Below, in pieces: positions 14,047 to 23,727 of a stretch of DNA of 64,000 nucleotides. This stretch comes from Bryum argenteum (lineage: Eukaryota; Streptophyta; Bryopsida; Bryales; Bryaceae). The stretch is taken from assembly GCA_037043015.1 (NCBI GenBank), contig CM073321.1:36482420-36546419 (forward strand), written 5' to 3'. How positions within the stretch are numbered: position 1 is the first letter of the stretch; the number at the start of each line of letters is the position of its first letter. The notes beneath the pieces are model-generated. The model searched no databases. It was not told the DNA's origin and saw only the letters and a program-made list of their open reading frames with translations. Made by a program: the position numbers and the translations under genes.

Positions 14047-17000
14047 TCACTCTTTCTCTACAATTCCATCAAGCTCTAGAATCTGCATGACCTCGTTGTA
14101 GGAATATGTAGGCTGGTGAATGAACTTCTCTGTCTCATAGTTCATCTTACATAAGTATCGGAAAACATAACAAAGGTGTTTGCAAGGCACCCACTTCCTA
14201 CTCGCTGCCTTAGAGCTCATACCTACAAAGTCTTCACAAGTACATTGTGGAATAGTGCACAATGAAACAAGGTATGCCTTGTCCTTGTCATTGACGATGG
14301 TGATGACCACACCACACCCCGGATTCGGAACCACAGTCACGCCAGTGATGTAGTATTCGTTCATGTGGCCTGTACTCATCCATCTATTTTTGTGATCGGC
14401 GCTAGGGGCATCTGGACTTCGACGACACTTCTTTCCGAACCTGGTACTGGGATGAGCATCCATGGGGTCGGGAGCATGGAATTGCGAACGTGGTATAGGA
14501 ATATTCACCTGAGATTGGAACTTTTGCCGGGGTGATAATGCTTCTTGTTGTTGTAACTGGAACCTGGCATCTTCGAGCTTCAGAACCTCTTCGCGTGTCA
14601 AATTGGTTCCAAACTTCACGAGCCAAGATAGAGGGACGATGGGCCAATCCAAAACAAATGGCCTTTTGCTACCCATAACACAACGATGAATGTCGTCCGA
14701 GCAGAAAAAGAACTCCGCTTCAACATTGCGACCCTTCCTAACATCTTCCTTCATGCCTGCGTAGGTTGGTGCTGGAGTGCCATGTGCTCCTTGTGAAATC
14801 TTGGTTCTGCACGCCTCCCTTGATATGGCTTGAAGCGCTTGACACTGCCTCCCCAAAGACTTGGGAAGTCGAGCAATGTGCCATTGCTTCGGATCACAGT
14901 TCGACTCCATCACCCTTGTGGTGTGAGAAACATGGTGTTGGAGGCTTTTGAGAGACTCCTCAATTCGTTGCTTGGTTGACCTAGTGTTTGGCTTGGAAAT
15001 GGAGTAGTTTACCTTATCCGGGCGATGTGAATCGAACTCAGACCCCGCCGGTAAATCGAGCTTCTTCTTTGTGGAACCAAAAATCTCAGCCCCTTCAAGA
15101 ATAATTGGATGATTTGGGAGAGCCCCAGCCCCGGAGAATGACTTCATGGCAGCGGCAATGAGTTTAGGACCACCGCTGTTTGTTGCTGCCCTTAGCATCA
15201 GAGCTGCTTTGTCAGGGCCCTTCCCTCCTTGTCCACCTTTGAGCCATTCACGATAGTTGGTGATCTGCATAAACGCTCGAACCATGTCGTCCACTGTTGC
15301 TTCATAAAGTGCACTCCATGGTATTGCCGGACTGCATCAACCACTTGTGATGGACAGACTCTGCTAGATTACATGAAGGCATGTCTGCACGTTGTTCCAA
15401 TGTCAAATCCTGCAAATCCAAATGATTTGTGAGTGTCTATTCAAGTGACAATGTGTCGTTTTTGTTGGAAGAAAGAACATGGAGAAAAGAAAATTGAACT
15501 CATCAATATCATTTGGCCGCCCCATTGCCTATATCGATGGTGCCAAAAACCCAACCATTCTGATAAAGATGCCAAACATTCTTCTCTTGCAGCGCCAGAG
15601 GTAGCCCACCATGCACAAATTGCATGGTATTTCTCGTCAGCCTCCATATGGATCTTTGCATCTCTATAATTTTGGCAAAGTTGCTTATGTTGATATTGCA
15701 ACTCTGGTTTGATGTACTTTGTGGTATATTTATCAAGGTTTGCAGACTAATGATAAAAGCAGGTACGTTCACGTCCCTCCATAGGCTCATCGGGTTTACC
15801 TGATCCATACACCTTCCTGACCGCAATCCAATTTGTTTGGGCACTATCCGCCATGAATCCTTTGAAGTTGACATTCAGGACGCCATTCTCGGCCATAACC
15901 TTGTTAAGGTTCTTCCAAAAGAGAGTCTGAGCAACCGCATCTTCAGATTGCATATCACAGCAGGCAATTGTCATTACCTTGCAGTAACTAGTGTCGTAGA
16001 CATGGCATGCCACGTCATCCACTCTTTCACTCGTTTGACGTTGTCAAACATAATCCATGCATCTTGGAGGTTTCCTCCCGCTCGCATACGCTTCACGAGG
16101 TCCACCCCACTCCCTTCCAGGTCCACAGACATCTTGAAAATGAACACCTTGTTGTCACATTGTCTCGGAAACCTATTCTCGTGCACTAACTTGAAGTGGG
16201 GATTCTTCTTGAGGTCGATATTCCCCTCCATGGGGGCACGTGAGGCTTCACAAGGCGTCTTGAAGCTGAGACTATATTCCTGCAATTAGGAGATGCAAGA
16301 GGGGCAAATCGATCCATGACTGATTCCGGACTAGGCTCCATTTCACCAGGGGTAGGAGTCTTGAAGAGAAACTCCGCAAGGAAGTTCTTACTCGCTGCCA
16401 TTTGTATAGCAAAGTTTGTTGCTTTTGGAGTGCGTGACACCTTAGAAGCTAAGAACTCATAAGTGAGATCTAAAGAGTCACGACATACTCCTTCAGCAAC
16501 TGGAAGACTATGACGGCCGAGATGAATAAATGCGCGGTGCAAATCAGGATTGGATGATGTGACATGGTACAGTTGGGCATCACAAAGTACTAGGCAAGAA
16601 GGAGGTCTTAGACAAACCTTACACATAAAGGCAGATTTTAGGGGAGGGGGTCCGCCGACTTGAAATTGAGAATAAGTGATACCTGTCCACTGTGTATTGT
16701 TTCGGAGACCACCATTTCGGAGAAGGTAGCCGCAGGAGTCGTTTGCACACTCTAAATGTCCGGCGCAAACAGAGCGTCGGAAAATGAGGGAGTGGTCGTT
16801 TCTGATGTTTGAGGTTTGGTCGTGCACCACGGTTTGCCGTCATATATCCTATCCATCCCGTCCAGGCTCTTGCCGTATGTTGTTGGCAACCCTGCTGGTA
16901 GAGGCGGAAGTAAGAAAATAACATCCCCGTTGTAAGTGGTGGGGATGTACTTGACCACTTCGACCCTGATGTTGTCGAAATCAATATTTGACAGTGCGGA

Positions 17001-17598
17001 TTGGGACCGTGGGCGGACAGCAGTTGCCTTCAAGGCATCTAACATGGAGCTGTGTTTGAGGGAGAACGTAGGACTACGTGGTGGCCTAGCTGCACTACTA
17101 GATGGAGTCCTCTGAAGTTGTGGATACTGATCGATCGAACAACATTCGATATTGGGGTTTGTTTGAAAGGGAATTGACTTGTGCTGGCCAAATCTACTGT
17201 TGGAACTATGTCATCATCTGAATCACTCAAAAGCGTAATGGGCATGGTGTCTTGTTCAATCTTCACTTGCACAGGAGGGGTGAGAAGAACTGTAGAGGTG
17301 ACAGAAGCGGGAGTGAGGGAGACTGTAGACCCATGCAATGCTGAGGTAGAAAACCCAAATACTTTAAATGACCCAAGAGCATCCAACCTTCTGAATCACC
17401 TTGCCTACTCTTCAATTGGAGAACAGTCTCCACTACTTCATTGATATCGGAGAGGATCTCCTGTTCAACATACATCCTCTCGATGTCAAGACCAAACTTA
17501 GCTTCTAAGATGGATTCGGTCACAAAGACATTGCCATCTTGATCAAGGAGCAAAGTAAAAGGAATACCCACACCGTTAGCACGAATGGACGCCATCAT
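14047..17598 (-). pseudogene. Mutator-like (MULE) transposase with SWIM zinc finger, frameshifted
   Basis: Cut-and-paste DNA transposase remnant. From the ATG at 17598 (MMASIRANG) the pieces run in order. (1) An N-terminal region contains ITLLSDSDDDIV, which resembles a SUMO-interaction motif. (2) A Cys-rich segment reads CAGHLECANDSCGYLL, then FMCKVCLRPP and CDAQLYHV. (3) The core has DVACHVYDTSYCK, IACCDMQSEDA, GFMADSAQTNW and RERTCFYH, matching the MULE DDE fold. (4) A C-terminal 415-codon open frame (14047-15294) ends in CTCEDF...CKHLCYVF, a CxC-CxH SWIM finger. Frame changes near 17390, 16800, 16280, 16020, 15750 and 15400 show that at least several indels broke it. Some may be introns, but no clean GT-AG set was found. 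It is divergent from the methyltransferase-like gene. Confidence 0.75.
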
Positions 17599-18446
17599 GA
17601 AATACAAGGAAAGAGAGTTTAGAACGCCCTGAAATGCAGAATACTCTCAAGGAGGAAGAATGTAATGCCAAACACCATATGCGGCTGAACACTTGATATG
17701 CGCAGTACTGATGAAAATTAGAGAATTGCGATGAAGTTGAGCGTCTTAAAGATGGAAACCAAGCAAGTAATGAATGAACTTGGTATGAATACTTCTACAG
17801 CCATAAATACAATAAGACTTGAATAAAGTATGATGAGTAGGCAATCGCCGTTAATAAGAAATATAACGGTATTGTCATTAAATCAACCACTTAGAATAGT
17901 GGTGGGTCGACGTTCATATTGATGGTGTAGATCACTAGTCTATTTTAATAAATGACCAAAGGAAACTATTTATGATGATTACAAAGAATGCCGCCGGATT
18001 TCGAAGGACTTTAACAACTTTAATAGGAAGTCGTGATGCTAAGGGATATCTTTAAGTGCGCCTCAAGTATTTAGAATGGTCAGATTATAGAGCTAGATAG
18101 TGGCGATTTTTTTTTTTTTGAATGAACAGTTCATACTTAAAGTGTAGGTTGACAAAGAGCCCGACAGCCATCACCTATAATGCGAAAGGGTCAATTTTTG
18201 ATGTGTTTATTACTAATTTAAAAAAAGTAGAATGACGATATTATACCCCGCCGTCTGTGAAGGATACTCATAATATAATAGAATATATTCGCATACTAAA
18301 TATTTTCATGGTGTTTGTCAGCAATTGATGCCATGTAGTATTCGACTGTGATAGAAGATGAGTGGAATGTTAAGGTATAGATTTAGAAGGGGGCTTCTTC
18401 AGTGCTCTTTAGTGCTCAAGAGAGTAGTCTTACATATTCCATACAC
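17599..18446. promoter_or_regulatory. Divergent intergenic region between transposase and plus-strand gene
   Basis: 848 bases separate the transposase start (17598) from the ATG at 18447. No coding frame is seen. The region is AT-rich with a T run at 18111-18120. By position it should hold both promoters, but no elements are assigned. Confidence 0.4.
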
Positions 18447-18854
18447 ATGAAGGAGGGTAAAACGTCCACTCCCTTGACTACTCTGAAACCTAGAACGAAG
18501 AGGAGGCGGGCGCGAACGGACTTTTCGTATAGGAAAGCGAGACAAAGGAAGGAAACACGTAGGATGGTAGAATTGGACAACAATATTCCAAGTACACCTG
18601 TAAAAGGTGGGGTAGGTGGGCCGTCTTTAGGTTTGAGATATAGAAGCATTCGTAATCTCAATCTAGAAGCCATAGAGGAAAGAGAAGTTGATTTCGTAGA
18701 GGGCAATATCGACGAGCATATCTGTGAAGGTGAAGCATTTGAAATGTCCGAAGGGCGTCGCCTAGAGTTTAAAGACAATCCCGAGTCAGCGTAGCCTCCA
18801 ATCAAAACTATAGAATCTCCGTTAGTAGAGATTGATGACTCTGATTCAAAAGAA
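18447..18854 (+). pseudogene. Probable first exon of the methyltransferase-like gene, with an in-frame stop
   Basis: The ATG at 18447 opens 115 codons: a basic stretch (KPRTKRRRARTDFSYRKARQ), then an acidic half with SLGLRYRSIRN. A TAG at 18792 interrupts, but the frame continues to VEIDDSDSKE and a clean donor GTAAGT at 18855 in phase 0. A 27-base mini-exon (VAPKTCVEE, about 18955-18981) ending at another GTAAGT could follow. The next confirmed exon starts in phase 0 at 23728, so these could splice together and give a basic/acidic N-terminus (nuclear signal and SUMO-interaction-like motif). The stop means this copy is broken, or translation starts downstream. Linkage to the downstream exons is inference. 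Confidence 0.4.
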
Positions 18855-20071
18855 GTAAGTCTTCATTATCATTTACTGGAAATCGTTCCGGAATCGTTTT
18901 AGATTATAACCGTTTAGAAATGTTTCTTATGTATTTAAGGTTCATATTTATTTGAGGTTGCTCCAAAGACATGTGTGGAGGAAGTAAGTGGACTATCTTT
19001 GTTGAGAAAATTCGACAAAAAAATTAGGTTTTCTCAGTGTGTATGTTAGTAATTTTTAAATGAGGAAGTGGAAAAAGCAGTCTCCCATCAAATCAGTCAT
19101 AACCTAATGTTTCGAAGTCAATGTGGTGGGGGAGATCTAATGTGCTCAAAGTAGAGTTCATACACATGTCTGACCAACCTTTAGAGTTCGCTCGAACTTG
19201 ATTGCGCTCATACTCGCCGTCTATTTCTCCATATGAACCAGATGACCGAAGGAGAAGGGTTTCGGATTACAAGGCACTTCGAAAGAGGTGGAGGGCGCAG
19301 GAGGAAGGGCGACGGGGTTCAAAGTGAGGTGTACAGCGGCTACGTGAGGCAAGGCTTCATCGTTGAGGGTAATGCGGAGGCGATGGGAGGTGATGGGAGG
19401 CCGACTAAGCGAGGCGGCACTGTCGAGGAGCAGGTGGGAGAGGACGACCGTGCGAGAGAGCAAGAGCAGGAAGGCGAGGACGAACAAGCGGATTGGGAGG
19501 AGCATGCGGACGCCGAGCTCATGAAGAATGGAGCCGATGAAGATGAGGGCAGCGGCGAGGTAAGTCAATACTCTTAGAAGATAATGCGACTGTAAAGGGT
19601 GGGGAGGGGTTAGATAGAGAGAGTTTGCGGCAGGTGAGCAAGAGGGAGGGGAGGGCAAGTTGGGTGGTGCGGTTGAGGCCACGAAGCGAGGTTGGTGAGG
19701 AGGGGTCTCGTCGTCGTTCCGCATTCCCTGCAGCCGGTTTTGGAATTGAAACCGACCCCGGAAACCCAGTGTCGGAGCAGACAGTGGGCCGAGAGGGCAT
19801 ATCCGGGGCTGTGTTGGCGTCGTTGCCGCTGGCCATAGCGGAGCTCTGTGCAATCGCCGTCCTGCTCAACATGGCAGGTAGCCGCAATCCCAGTTATCTT
19901 ATCTATTTTATGAGTTGGCTCTTGCATTACCGCGCTTCGTGAAGTCTCGTTGCTGCAAATGCTCTCACATCATTTACATTGTCAGGTAAGGGCATACCCA
20001 TTAGGTCTATTGTATCAAATGAAGTGTGAGAAGCTCGCTTGCTGAGAGGCTGAAGTTCCTTCGGTTTGCAG
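18855..20071. other. Intronic/captured DNA upstream of the CDKB fragments
   Basis: A GC-rich patch at 19230-19880 gives long overlapping open frames on both strands (up to 210 codons, minus), which are composition shadows. One copy of the hairpin repeat described at 21598 lies at 19765-19788 (one arm mutated). The sequence TTTATGAGTTGGCTCTTGCATT near 19909 recurs at 22841, so this block shares ancestry with the second hairpin array. Confidence 0.45.
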
Positions 20072-20490
20072 GCTTTTGTGTGTGGAGCATGTCGAGAAGA
20101 ACAACAAACCAATGCTCTACTTGGTCTTTGAGTACATGGATATTGATCTGAAGAAGTACATCGACGTTCACGGTCGTGGACCGGCCGGAAAGCTCCTTCC
20201 TCTCAAAGTTGTGCAGGTACTTGTCCCCATCTGAGGCTCAGAAGTTACAGTAGTATTCAAAAGAGCAACGATTGGAGGCTTTTTCTTGGATAATAATGTT
20301 CTTGTGTCGATCTTATTGCAGAGTTTCATGTATCATCTGTGCCCAAAAGGTTTGGCTCATTGTCATGGCCATGGAGTGATGCACATTGTTTGGCTCATTG
20401 TCATGGCCATGGAGTGATGCACATTGTTTGGCTCATTGTCATGGCCATGGAGTGATACACATTGTTTGGCTCATTGTCATGGCCACGGTT
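20072..20490 (+). pseudogene. CDKB: B-type cyclin-dependent kinase (CDKB) fragment, two exons
   Basis: Exon 20072-20216, flanked by AG and GT, reads LLCVEHVEKNNKPMLYLVFE then YMDIDLKKYIDVHGRG, the hinge and helix D/E region of plant CDKB, a mitotic kinase. After an intron with a GCAG acceptor, exon 20322 onwards gives SFMYHLCPKGLAHCHGHGVMH. Instead of the following HRDLKPQN, the last 38 bases are tandemly repeated about 3.6 times and the sequence then switches to an OPR fragment. The ATP-binding N-lobe is absent. It is therefore a captured and rearranged fragment, not a working kinase. Confidence 0.8.
20350..20488 (+). repeat. 38-bp tandem repeat made from CDKB coding sequence
   Basis: The unit starts GTTTGGCTCATTGTCATGG and ends GATGCACATT. 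Three full copies and one partial copy start at 20350, 20388, 20426 and 20464. The unit encodes GLAHCHGHGVMH just before the kinase catalytic loop, and 38 is not a multiple of 3, so each copy shifts frame. Confidence 0.95.
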
Positions 20491-20528
20491 CCATAACCAA
20501 GGCGTGTCCGACACGAAGGAGAACTGCC

Positions 20529-20848
<320 letters not shown>

Positions 20849-21494
20849 GCATGTTTCGTAAGAACTATACTAATATAAGATCATATGAACTGAATACATG
20901 CATCGGGCTCTTCTACAATTGCTGTTCGTCTTGAGTAGAAGTCCCTGACAAACAAGCCAGGGTTGTATATAAAACTGACAGAAAAACCCTGTCAGTGAAC
21001 GATTGGACTCCTTACTCTTCCATGACTTACTCTTAACGTGAATACAAATAATATATCTCTTACATATCATAATTCAATTGTTTCATAATCTTCCTTTTCA
21101 GCAACTTTTCTTTCTTTTGTACTCCCTTTCAGTCTCGCTACGTGCACTGCCTTTCACTCTGATGAAACGAAAGCGGCACGCAAGGCGCAGAATCCTCATC
21201 CCAAGAAGCAGTTTTCCTTCTTTTGTCTTTTAACGTCTGTGACTAGATGAGAGGTCAACTCTTGGAGCGAGGGAAGTCTTAATTATGTAACTTTTGTTAC
21301 TTTGCTGATAAACTTCAAATGGCTTGCAAGTTCACATCATAGTTGCTCGAACGAATGTGTTTTCGTTCACAAGTCCAGATAATTTCCGTTTTTCAACCAC
21401 ATTTTGTGCTGATTCTTGAAATCGGATGTTTAGGGTAGCTCTGATCTGTTTTGCTCGCTCTTCGTTGTATTGATTTGCGTAATTGGCGTTTCAG
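20849..21494. other. Non-coding spacer between captured fragments
   Basis: AT-rich, with no supported coding region. It may derive from OPR 3' flank followed by a CDKB intron, because an AG acceptor ends it at 21494. Confidence 0.4.
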
Positions 21495-21600
21495 GGATTC
21501 GAAGCCACAGAACTTGTTGGTGGATAAGCAAACTCGCCGTCTCAAGATTGCAGACTTGGGTTAGGTCAAGCATTCACCGTGCCGATGAAGAGCTACCGTC
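21495..21600 (+). pseudogene. CDKB: CDKB catalytic-loop exon, frameshifted
   Basis: After a TTTCAG acceptor the exon reads D-S-K-P-Q-N-L-L-V-D-K-Q-T-R-R-L-K-I-A-D-L-G, corresponding to the kinase DLKPQN catalytic loop and DLG (DFG) motif. The Leu of DLKPQN is Ser here. One T is missing after DLG (GGTTAGGTCAAGC), which creates a TAG. In the shifted frame the sequence continues GQAFTVPMKSY, the CDKB activation loop. It then runs straight into the hairpin repeat array. Pseudogene fragment. Confidence 0.85.
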
Positions 21601-21816
21601 ACCGAGCCTGCAAACCCACTGTCGGAGCAAACAGTGGGCGGCGAGCGCGAATCACCGAGCCTGCAAACCCACTATCGGAGCAGACAGTGAGCGGCGAGGG
21701 CGAATCACCGAGCCTGCAAACCCACTGTCGGAGCAGACAGTGGGCCGCGAGGGTGAATCACCGAGCCTGCAAACCCACTGTCGGAGCAGACAGTGGGCCG
21801 CAAGGGCGAATCCGGG
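21598..21816 (+). repeat. Hairpin-core tandem array 1 (about 54-bp unit, four copies)
   Basis: Each unit reads ACCGAGCCTGCAAA followed by CCCACTGTC, GGAGCA and GACAGTGGG, then a GC-rich linker (CCGCGAGGGCGAATC). The 9-base arms are exact complements around a 6-base loop. Copies begin near 21600, 21652, 21706 and 21760. Copies 1 and 2 have one mismatch in the stem. The reading frames through it are repeats without protein character. Confidence 0.9.
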
Positions 21817-21828
21817 GCTTGGAGAATA

Positions 21829-21893
21829 TTGTTCTTGTGTCGATCTTATTGCAGTGTTTCATGTATCAGCTGTGCAAAAAAGGTTTAGAGAGC
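21829..21893 (+). pseudogene. CDKB: Second copy of a CDKB intron-exon junction
   Basis: GTTCTTGTGTCGATCTTATT, GCAG and then TGTTTCATGTATCAGCTGTG duplicates the intron end and exon start at 20298-20342. It encodes FMYQLCKKG, closer to the CDKB consensus than the first copy. It shows that the captured kinase DNA was duplicated within the element. Confidence 0.8.
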
Positions 21894-22965
21894 AATACCA
21901 GATTTTTTTCCACTGGTTCGCTTGCAATGCAGATAATGGGCTGTGAGGTTGATTCGGTGTCAGCCTCTGTGTCGCATGTTGATCAAACTCTACCGCCTCC
22001 CAATAATTTGTTGGCTCTGATGTAAGTTCTTTTACCGAAAATCTGTCGTATCATTTGAGACTCTTGAAATGGGATTGGAACTTCATGCAAACTGATGCTT
22101 ACGACTAGATGCTAACGTTGTGATGCTAATCATTGTGATGCTTTTCTGTTCCAGACAATTATGGAACGGAAGTGCTGGAGTTGTCAATATCTGCTATTCT
22201 GCATCGACAAAAAAGGTACTAGTAATTTCCAGTTAGAATTGCTATTCTGACTTTTCCATAAACGCGATTGTTATGTTGATTTTTAGCTGTGACTCACGTG
22301 TGTAGATGTTCTGGAGAGTGGTGGGTTCCCTCGGCACAGTGGAGGCCGAACGCTTGGTGCAGAATGAACACCACGGTTACAAGGTAACGAAACCATCCAA
22401 ATTTCAATACAATGTTTCACTTTATGGCCTGTACTGTTCAAAAATCTTCGTCTTTCTTTTCTGTGTAAAATGTTTGAGGTTCATAACATTTCAAATATTA
22501 GACTGTGTTGTCCAGTTTTTAGAAGGCATATACTCAGATGCAAAACTCTTCTGCATGATGAAGGTTTTTTCTTCATTATGAAAATAAAAAATATAAACGC
22601 CGCACAATCTCTTCCTCAAATTGATGTCACCCTGTATAATTACCGTTTCGTTTCATTTCACTGCCCTCGACCTATGCATTTAATTATTGTTTAGACGTAT
22701 ATCAAGTCTGATTTAGTTATTGATACGCGCAGCTGACCTTGTCCGCAAGATGCCTCTCTTTAGTGGCGATTCTGAGCTCTAACAGCTCCTCCATATCTTT
22801 AGGTTTGATCCGATTGCTCCCTCGACCATGTTTCTTCTTTATGAGTTGGCTCTTGCATTTTGTGATGGAAAAGTCCTGGACTCATCGGCTGGGCATAATG
22901 TGTAGGAGGGACGCTTAGTGCAGCATGCAGTCTTCGGGGCCCAGTCAGGGTACCCCCCGTTTTGG
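21894..22965. other. Element interior, unrecognised exon-like pieces
   Basis: Two short stretches end in donor-like GTAC/GTAACG (22155-22215 and 22306-22384), but I do not recognise what they encode. From about 22841 the sequence repeats the block seen near 19909. No other feature is seen. Confidence 0.3.
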
Positions 22966-23560
22966 AATTGTCGCCGACCCTGGAAACCCACTGTCGGAGC
23001 AGACAGTGGGCCGCGAGGGCGACTCCGGGGCTGTATGCGGTCTCGTCGTCGTCACCGCGTTCACCCTCTTGGAACAGTTTTTGAATCGTCACCGAGCCTG
23101 CATACCCACTGTCGGAGCAGACAGTGGGCGTGAGTGGCGACCGGGTCAGATGCGGTCTCGTCTGCTGCCACGCGTTCACCCTCTTGGAACAGTTTTTGAA
23201 TTGTCACCGAGCCTCCATACCCATTGTCGAAGCAGACAGTGGGCCGCGAGGGCAAATCACCGAGCCTGCAAACCTACTGTCGGAGCAGACAAAGAGCCGC
23301 GAGGGCAAATAAGGTGTTGTGTGCGGTCTCGTCGTCGTCACCGCGTGCACCCCCTTGGGACGGTTTTTGAATCGTTACCGAGCTTGCTAACCCACTGTCG
23401 GAGCAGACAGTGGGCCGCGAGGGCAAATTTGGGGCTGTGTGCGGTCTCGTCGTCGTCCCTGTGTTCGCCTCGAGCAGCCGCTTTTGGAATTGTCACTGTG
23501 CCTGCAAACCCACTGTCGCAGCAGACAGAGGGCCGCAAGGGCGAATCAGGGGCTGTGGAC
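22966..23560 (+). repeat. Hairpin-core tandem array 2 (longer unit)
   Basis: The same CCCACTGTC-GGAGCA-GACAGTGGG hairpin occurs near 22988, 23104, 23393 and 23509. Degenerate copies lie near 23219 and 23271. Here the hairpins are separated by about 115 bases including GGTCTCGTCGTCGTCACCGC and a CACCCTCTTGGAACAG-type segment. The 233-codon plus frame and several shadow frames are products of this array. It lies about 170 bases upstream of the first confirmed exon of the methyltransferase-like gene. Confidence 0.85.
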
Positions 23561-23727
23561 CTTGTCGTCGTGTTCGCGTTCCCCCTTCCAAGCTCAGCCA
23601 GACCGTGCTATATTTTTATATATTGATTTACTTCTGTAGAATGGTTCTCACATTATAGACAATACAATGTGGCTTCTTTTACTATGCTTTCAATTGTTTT
23701 TAATATTCTGTTGATATTCTCTTTTAG

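Noticed and set aside
14047..15294. Host FAR1/FHY3-type transcription factor (SWIM domain)
   Set aside because: Upstream pieces carry MULE transposase motifs, the gene is frameshifted, and it lies inside inverted ends with a target duplication.
19221..19942. Long overlapping frames on both strands (up to 210 codons)
   Set aside because: GC-rich composition effect; no domain in any frame and no consistent codon pattern.
21598..23560. CRISPR-like array
   Set aside because: Regular repeats with a hairpin core, but the spacers are themselves repeats, the context is a plant transposon, and no Cas-type gene is present.
22925..23626. 233-codon open frame on the plus strand
   Set aside because: It is a translation of the hairpin tandem array. 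Several frames on both strands are open for the same reason.
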